Assembly: GCF_001281175.1 (NCBI RefSeq)
Contig: NZ_KQ440395.1
Location: forward strand, 145,593 to 209,592
Direction: 5' to 3'
DNA length: 64,000 nucleotides
Source: Apilactobacillus apinorum
Lineage (GTDB): Bacteria; Bacillota; Bacilli; Lactobacillales; Lactobacillaceae
In this document: one piece after another, positions 58,672 through 64,000 of the stretch
How the letters are laid out: each line of letters begins with the position of its first letter
Position numbering within the stretch: the stretch's first letter is position 1
Notes under the pieces: model-generated
Database searches by the model: none
The model's input: only the letters and a program-made list of their open reading frames with translations
What the model was told of the DNA's origin: nothing
Program-made: the position numbers and the translations under genes

Positions 58672-59750
58672 TGCAAGCAAGATACTTAGTACTAAAGAAT
58701 GGATCAACATATGAAGGAGTCGGCTTTGGTTCTAAAAAAGTCGTCCACGGTGAATTAGTTTTCTCAACAGGGATGACCGGTTACCAAGAAAGCATGACTG
58801 ACGCAAGTTACGATGGCCAAATGTTGGTTTTTACTTATCCACTAATTGGGAACTACGGAGTGAATCGCGACGACATGGAAAGTTTACATCCATCAGTGAC
58901 CGCAATTATTGTTAACGAAATTGCCCGCCTAGTTGGTAACTGGCGTAGCAACATGACACTAACTCAATACGCTGAGTTAGAAGACCTACCAGGAATTTCA
59001 CAAGTCGATACGAGAGCATTAACCCAAGAATTACGTGATGAAGGTTCAATGGAAGCTGTGATTGTCGATGATTTAAAACCAGAAACCATTCAAGCTGCAT
59101 TTGACCAACCACTAGCTAGCACCTCTGCACAAAGCGCATCCACTAACAGCGTTTATCAAGCACCTAACACCGGCCTAAGAGTGGCTTTAATCGATTTTGG
59201 ATTAAAAGACTCCATCTTACGTTCACTAGCACAACGTAATTTAAACGTGACCGTTTTCCCATCAACTGCCAGTGCAGAAGAAATTTTAGCTAGTCATCCA
59301 GATGGGATTCTATTATCAAATGGACCTGGTGACCCGAAAGACTTAGATTACGTTTTACCAACCATTCGGATTCTAGAAGAACAACTTCCAGTCTTAGGAA
59401 TTTGTTTAGGTCATCAATTATTCGCGTTAGCAAACGGTGCTAACACCTACAAGATGAAGTTTGGCCACCGTGGATTCAACCATGCGATTCAAGAAAATGG
59501 CAAACTAACCACTTATTTCACTTCACAAAATCATGGATATGCGGTTGATGCTGATTCAATTGAAGCAACTGAATTAGAAATCACCCAAACTGAAATTAAC
59601 GATGGCACAGTTGAAGGGGTTCGCTTAAAGAATCGTCCAGCCTTTTCAGTCCAATACCATCCAGATGCATCACCGGGTCCACACGATGCCGAATATGTAT
59701 TTGATGATTTTGTAGCAGCAATGCAAGCCAACCAGAAAGCGGGGATTTAA
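58671..59750 (+). CDS. carA: Carbamoyl-phosphate synthase small (glutaminase) subunit
   Basis: 359 residues. N-terminal domain ([20 protein letters not shown]) and class I glutamine amidotransferase with nucleophile [16 protein letters not shown] and His-Glu in [18 protein letters not shown]. Supplies ammonia to CarB. ATG overlaps the pyrC stop by one base; GCGAGGAAT site. In-operon position suggests a pyrimidine-dedicated enzyme. Confidence 0.97.
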   Translation: MQARYLVLKNGSTYEGVGFGSKKVVHGELVFSTGMTGYQESMTDASYDGQMLVFTYPLIGNYGVNRDDMESLHPSVTAIIVNEIARLVGNWRSNMTLTQYAELEDLPGISQVDTRALTQELRDEGSMEAVIVDDLKPETIQAAFDQPLASTSAQSASTNSVYQAPNTGLRVALIDFGLKDSILRSLAQRNLNVTVFPSTASAEEILASHPDGILLSNGPGDPKDLDYVLPTIRILEEQLPVLGICLGHQLFALANGANTYKMKFGHRGFNHAIQENGKLTTYFTSQNHGYAVDADSIEATELEITQTEINDGTVEGVRLKNRPAFSVQYHPDASPGPHDAEYVFDDFVAAMQANQKAGI

Positions 59751-59751
59751 G

Positions 59752-62700
59752 ATGGCAAAACGAACTGACATTCACAAGATTTTAGTAATTGGATCTGGTC
59801 CAATCATCATCGGACAAGCAGCGGAATTTGATTATTCCGGTTCACAAGCTTGTTTAGCCTTAAAAGAAGAAGGTTATGAAGTAATTCTAATCAACTCTAA
59901 TCCAGCAACTATCATGACCGATACCACGATTGCCGACAAGATTTTCGTTGAACCAATCACAATGGAATTTATCAGCAAGATTATTCGCCAAGAATTACCA
60001 GACGCCATTCTACCAACATTAGGTGGTCAAACTGGATTAAACATGGCCAAAGAATTAGCTGATAGCCACATCCTAGAAGAATACAATGTTGAACTACTAG
60101 GAACCAAGCTAGACGCGATTGAAGAAGCTGAAGACCGTTTGCGTTTTAAAGAATTAATGCAAGCAATCGGTGAACCAGTTCCAGAATCTAAGACGGTCGA
60201 AAACATGGAAGACGCGGTTGCCTTTGCTGAACAAATCGGTTTCCCATTAGCGATTAGACCAGCTTACACCTTAGGTGGAACCGGTGGGGGATTCGCACAT
60301 AATATGGAAGAATTCACCGAAATTATGGAAAACGGCTTACGTTTATCACCAATCAGCCAAGTGTTAGTCGAACGTTCAATTGCTGGATACAAGGAAATCG
60401 AAATGGAAGTGATGCGTGACCAAATCGATAACGCGATGATTGTCTGCTCAATGGAAAACGTCGACCCAGTCGGGATTCATACCGGGGACTCAATCGTGGC
60501 GGCGCCAGTGCAAACGCTATCCGATCGTGAATACGAAATGCTTCGTGATGCTGCTTTGAAAATCATTCGTGCATTGCATATCGAAGGGGGCTGTAACGTC
60601 CAAATGGCGTTAGATGCCAACAGCATGAAGTATTACATCATCGAAGTGAATCCGCGTGTCTCACGTTCATCTGCACTAGCTTCTAAGGCGACCGGTTATC
60701 CAATTGCGAAAATAGCTGCGAAAATTGCGGTTGGAATTAACTTAAATGAAATTCAAAACCCAGTTACTCACATTACGCTAGCTCAATTTGAACCAGCATT
60801 AGACTATGTTGTTACCAAAATTCCGCGTTGGCCATTCGATAAGTTCCCCCAAGCTGATAATCACTTAGGAACCCAAATGAAGGCGACCGGAGAAGTCATG
60901 GCAATGGGTCGTACTTTCGAAGAATCTTTATTGAAGTCAGTTCGTTCTTTGGAAATCGACCAACGTTACTTCGATTCTTCAGTCTATGCCGACAGCAGTA
61001 CTGAAGAAATGTTAGTAGCAATTAAAGACGCTACTGACGACCGCTTATTCATGATTGCCGAATTGATTAAACGTGGTGTCACAATTGAACAAATCAATGC
61101 ACAAACTCAAATCAACTTATTCTTCTTAGATAAGATTGCCCACATCGTCGAAATTGCTGAAGAATTGGAATCTGATCATTCACCTCAAATGCTAAAGATG
61201 GCCAAAAGATACGGTTTCTCAGACGAATGGATTGCTGCCATCTGGGGCGTTGAGGAAACAGAAGTGCGTGATTTAAGAAAACAAAACAAGATTACACCGG
61301 TCTACAAGATGGTCGATACATCTGCCGGAGAAATCAAGGCAGCGACACCTTACTTCTACAGTACCTGGGGTCAACAAAATGAATCACAGGTATCAGATAA
61401 AAAATCAGTGCTAGTGTTAGGTTCTGGTCCAATTAGAATCGGTCAAGGGGTCGAATTTGATTACGCGACCGTCCATGGGGTTCAAACTCTTCAACAATTA
61501 GGCTACGAAGCAATTATTATGAACTCTAATCCAGAAACAGTTTCAACCGATTTCTCAATGTCAGATAAGCTTTATTTCGAACCACTAACAATTGAAGATG
61601 TCTTAAATGTGATTGAACTGGAAAAACCAGTCGGTGTCGTCGTTCAATTCGGTGGACAAACTGCGATTAACTTAGCCGAACCATTGCATCAAGCGGGGGT
61701 GAAAGTTTTAGGAACGACTGTTGCCGATATCAACCGTGCCGAAGACCGTCATGATTTCGACCAAGTGATTAAACAACTTCAATTACCACAACCACAAGGT
61801 GACACCGCTACTAACATTGATGAAGCATTACAAATTACCAACCAAATCGGCTACCCAGTCATGATTAGACCATCATATGTCCTAGGTGGAAAGGCGATGG
61901 AAATCGTCCACGATGACGAAGAACTTCACCGCTACATGACTAAAGCTGTGCATGCATCTAATGACCACCCAGTCCTAATTGACCAATACCTATTAGGATC
62001 AGAAGCAGAAGTCGACGTTGTATCAGATGGTGAAACTGTCGTAATTCCTGGGATCCTAGAACACATTGAAAGGGCCGGAATTCACTCTGGAGACTCAATG
62101 GGCGTGTATCCACCACAAATTATGTCGGATAAAGTCCAAAAACAAATTGAAACTGCCGCAATCGAACTAGCAAAAACACTTAACACCAAAGGGTTAATGA
62201 ACGTCCAATTCGTGATTCAAAACGAAACCGCGTACGTGATCGAAGTTAACCCAAGAGCTTCTCGAACCGTTCCATTCATGTCGAAGGTGGCCCACGTTCC
62301 AATGGCCGACTTAGCAACCCGCATCATGGTCGGTGAAAAACTAGCCGACTTGGGATACACATCTGGTGTAGTTTATACAGCCAGTCGCATTAGCGTTAAA
62401 TCACCAGTCTTTAGTTTCTCCAAGCTTCCACATGTCGATAACACATTGGGACCTGAAATGAAGTCTACCGGTGAAGCGATGGGATCAGATACTAGCTACG
62501 CTAAAGCACTTTACAAGTCATTCATCGCATCTGGTATCAGCATTCCAACTTCTGGCAATGTCTTATTCACGGTATGCGATGAAGACAAACAAGAAGCACT
62601 AGCTTTAGCAAAACGTTTCAGAAGATTAGGGTTCCAAATCAAAGCGACCCAAAAGACTCATCAATTCTTCAATGATAATGGGCTTGCGAACACCTTAATC

Positions 62701-62928
62701 AACAAGTTTTCAGATAATCAAGACGACAATCCGGTTTCAGAACTATACAAGCAACACTTGAAATTAGTTGTGAACACGATTGACTCGACTGAAACCACAT
62801 TTGATGATGAAGCTAAGATTCGTGCCGCTGCAATTGAAAACGCGGTGCCACTATTTACCGCCTTGGATACGGTCGCTTCATTATTAACCGTACTAGAAGA
62901 TCAAACACTAACTGTAAACCCACTTTAG
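59752..62928 (+). CDS. carB: Carbamoyl-phosphate synthase large subunit
   Basis: 1058 residues, full length. Two homologous ATP-grasp halves ([20 protein letters not shown] and [20 protein letters not shown]), [15 protein letters not shown] and [15 protein letters not shown], oligomerisation region between, and a C-terminal MGS-like domain (about 935-1058). Makes carbamoyl phosphate from bicarbonate, ammonia and two ATP. One base after the carA stop. Confidence 0.97.
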   Translation: MAKRTDIHKILVIGSGPIIIGQAAEFDYSGSQACLALKEEGYEVILINSNPATIMTDTTIADKIFVEPITMEFISKIIRQELPDAILPTLGGQTGLNMAKELADSHILEEYNVELLGTKLDAIEEAEDRLRFKELMQAIGEPVPESKTVENMEDAVAFAEQIGFPLAIRPAYTLGGTGGGFAHNMEEFTEIMENGLRLSPISQVLVERSIAGYKEIEMEVMRDQIDNAMIVCSMENVDPVGIHTGDSIVAAPVQTLSDREYEMLRDAALKIIRALHIEGGCNVQMALDANSMKYYIIEVNPRVSRSSALASKATGYPIAKIAAKIAVGINLNEIQNPVTHITLAQFEPALDYVVTKIPRWPFDKFPQADNHLGTQMKATGEVMAMGRTFEESLLKSVRSLEIDQRYFDSSVYADSSTEEMLVAIKDATDDRLFMIAELIKRGVTIEQINAQTQINLFFLDKIAHIVEIAEELESDHSPQMLKMAKRYGFSDEWIAAIWGVEETEVRDLRKQNKITPVYKMVDTSAGEIKAATPYFYSTWGQQNESQVSDKKSVLVLGSGPIRIGQGVEFDYATVHGVQTLQQLGYEAIIMNSNPETVSTDFSMSDKLYFEPLTIEDVLNVIELEKPVGVVVQFGGQTAINLAEPLHQAGVKVLGTTVADINRAEDRHDFDQVIKQLQLPQPQGDTATNIDEALQITNQIGYPVMIRPSYVLGGKAMEIVHDDEELHRYMTKAVHASNDHPVLIDQYLLGSEAEVDVVSDGETVVIPGILEHIERAGIHSGDSMGVYPPQIMSDKVQKQIETAAIELAKTLNTKGLMNVQFVIQNETAYVIEVNPRASRTVPFMSKVAHVPMADLATRIMVGEKLADLGYTSGVVYTASRISVKSPVFSFSKLPHVDNTLGPEMKSTGEAMGSDTSYAKALYKSFIASGISIPTSGNVLFTVCDEDKQEALALAKRFRRLGFQIKATQKTHQFFNDNGLANTLINKFSDNQDDNPVSELYKQHLKLVVNTIDSTETTFDDEAKIRAAAIENAVPLFTALDTVASLLTVLEDQTLTVNPL

Positions 62929-62937
62929 GAGGACACC

Positions 62938-63882
62938 ATGTCAGTAGACTTATCAGCACAAATCGCCAATATGAAAGTGAACAACCTATTTTTAAATGCT
63001 TCTGGAATCCATTGTCAAACCGAAAAGGAATTAGATGACTTAATGCACGAACCAGTTTCTGGTGCGATGGTCACCAAGAGTATGACGCCACAAAGTCGTT
63101 TCGGAAATCCATTACCTAGATACTATCGCTTAGCGAACGGATCCATTAATTCAATGGGACTACCCAACGAAGGCTTTGATTACTACATGGATTATCTAAA
63201 AAATCATGAACAAATCAAACCGGTGATTGTGTCAGTTGCCGGCCGTTCCAAAGAAGAAGATTTGGAAATGTTGCACACCTTACAAGATGACGATAGCTAC
63301 CAAGGCTTGACCGAATTAAATTTATCTTGTCCGAACGTGATTGGTGAACCTCAAATGGCATATGATTTCCCAGCTGCGAATGACTTATTAAAAGAAGTTT
63401 TCAGTTTTTACAAGAAACCACTAGGCATTAAGTTGCCACCATACTTCGATTTAGTCCACTTTGACCAAATTGCTGAAGTGTTAAACCAATATCCATTGAG
63501 CCATGTGAATACCATCAATTCGATTGGAAATGGATTATGGATTGACGTTAACTCTGAAACAGTTGTCCTAAAACCAAAAGGTGGTTTTGGTGGAGTCGGT
63601 GGTTCAATGGTCCTACCAACCGCATTGGCGAACGTGCGCGGCTTACGTCAACGTTTGAATCCATCCATTAAGATTATCGGAACTGGTGGGGTCACTAACG
63701 GAAGGGATGCATTTGCTCACATCTTGTGTGGTGCTGAAATGGTCTCCATTGGAACACAGTTATACGAAGAAGGCTTGGGGACCTTTGAACGAGTTACGCG
63801 TGAATTCACCGATATTATGGAAGCAAAAGGCTACCAATCATTAGCCGACTTCCGTGGTAAATTAAAAGTGATTGAAGATTAA
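62938..63882 (+). CDS. pyrD: Dihydroorotate dehydrogenase, class 1A (fumarate-dependent)
   Basis: 314 residues. NASGIHCQTEKELDDLM, INSMGLPNEGFDYYMDYL and active-site Cys in ELNLSCPNVIGEPQMAYDF; IIGTGGVTNGRDAFAHIL binds FMN. The catalytic Cys and the absence of a pyrK neighbour point to class 1A, the soluble fumarate-using enzyme of lactic acid bacteria. TAGGAGG site before ATG. pyrF and pyrE are not in the operon here. Confidence 0.95.
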   Translation: MSVDLSAQIANMKVNNLFLNASGIHCQTEKELDDLMHEPVSGAMVTKSMTPQSRFGNPLPRYYRLANGSINSMGLPNEGFDYYMDYLKNHEQIKPVIVSVAGRSKEEDLEMLHTLQDDDSYQGLTELNLSCPNVIGEPQMAYDFPAANDLLKEVFSFYKKPLGIKLPPYFDLVHFDQIAEVLNQYPLSHVNTINSIGNGLWIDVNSETVVLKPKGGFGGVGGSMVLPTALANVRGLRQRLNPSIKIIGTGGVTNGRDAFAHILCGAEMVSIGTQLYEEGLGTFERVTREFTDIMEAKGYQSLADFRGKLKVIED

Positions 63883-63885
63883 CCT

Positions 63886-63917
63886 AAAAAGACGTGTTGT
63901 TAACACGTCTTTTTTTA
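63886..63917 (+). terminator. pyr operon terminator
   Basis: AAAAAGACGTGTT/TAACACGTCTTTTT with T7, directly after pyrD. The last 80 bases of the window hold nothing I can identify. Confidence 0.9.
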
Positions 63918-64000
63918 TTGTTTAAGATTTAGTAAGGATTATAGTTGCCACCGTGCAGAATAACCATTTTGTGATAGGATAAAAAGAAAAAGACAAGCGG

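Noticed and set aside
1-64000. CRISPR array, prophage, insertion sequence or tRNA/rRNA genes
   Set aside because: No regularly spaced identical repeats, transposase or integrase motifs, phage structural genes, T-loop sequences or rRNA segments were seen while reading both strands. A tRNAscan or Infernal run would be more sensitive for RNA genes.

Overview
The window looks like a low-GC chromosome segment from a heterofermentative member of the Lactobacillaceae (Fructilactobacillus/Apilactobacillus-like; the genus is an inference). It encodes a 796-residue xylulose-5-phosphate/fructose-6-phosphate phosphoketolase, many small Sec-secreted NlpC/P60 and Apf-type wall hydrolases, AGGAGG-type ribosome binding sites, and an unusual density of tRNA- and metabolite-sensing RNA leaders. 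I see no tRNA or rRNA gene, transposase, prophage or CRISPR array. The segment reads as ordinary chromosome with small decayed genes.

Layout. 1-3 kb: the end of a membrane-linked XRE regulator, then a self-contained ATPase/permease/TetR export operon with a near-perfect TetR-type operator. 3-7 kb: birA; a MerR/cupin/carboxymuconolactone-decarboxylase operon whose last gene has an in-frame stop; small membrane and zinc-finger proteins; and bioY behind a textbook BirA operator. 7-12.8 kb: surface and wall proteins (C39-like, NlpC/P60, Lys-rich secreted protein, low-complexity protein), a P-loop kinase behind a structured leader, and an MFS remnant. 12.8-16.2 kb: glyA behind a glycine-specifier T-box, and a YjeM-like permease behind a lysine riboswitch. 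16.5-23.4 kb: aldo/keto reductase, P-type ATPase, HD hydrolase, EbsC, a cadD/ArsR pair and a GntR regulator. 23.7-30.7 kb: phosphoketolase, a pseudouridine synthase, an unidentified structured RNA, a methyltransferase-like protein, and amtB behind two perfect GlnR boxes.

30.8-35.8 kb is a methionine locus: T-box(Met) - core methionine synthase - second T-box(Met) - metN-metI-metQ-luxS - small membrane protein. 36-51 kb holds hydrolases, RNase Y, a 5'-nucleotidase, an Spx paralogue without its redox cysteines, a nucleoside hydrolase, ferredoxin-NADP reductase, a K+ channel, lipoteichoic acid synthase, NlpC/P60 and glucosaminidase genes. 51-56.2 kb: terC, trxA, a tyrosine-specifier T-box in front of an NhaC antiporter, and two tandem LysM-Apf genes that appear to start at ATT/ATC codons. 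56.2-63.9 kb: a double pyr attenuator followed by pyrB-pyrC-carA-carB-pyrD.

The main theme is regulation. In one 64-kb stretch amino-acid supply is sensed by four T-boxes (Gly, Met, Met, Tyr) and a lysine riboswitch, nitrogen by GlnR, biotin by BirA and pyrimidines by tandem attenuation. Cell-wall genes carry response-regulator-type direct repeats: a WalR-like box and a five-copy 10-bp phased array. The least explained items are the repeated near-cognate (ATT/ATC) start codons, the phased TTAAG array, and two structured RNAs of unknown class (about 28.08-28.27 kb and 11.12-11.23 kb).
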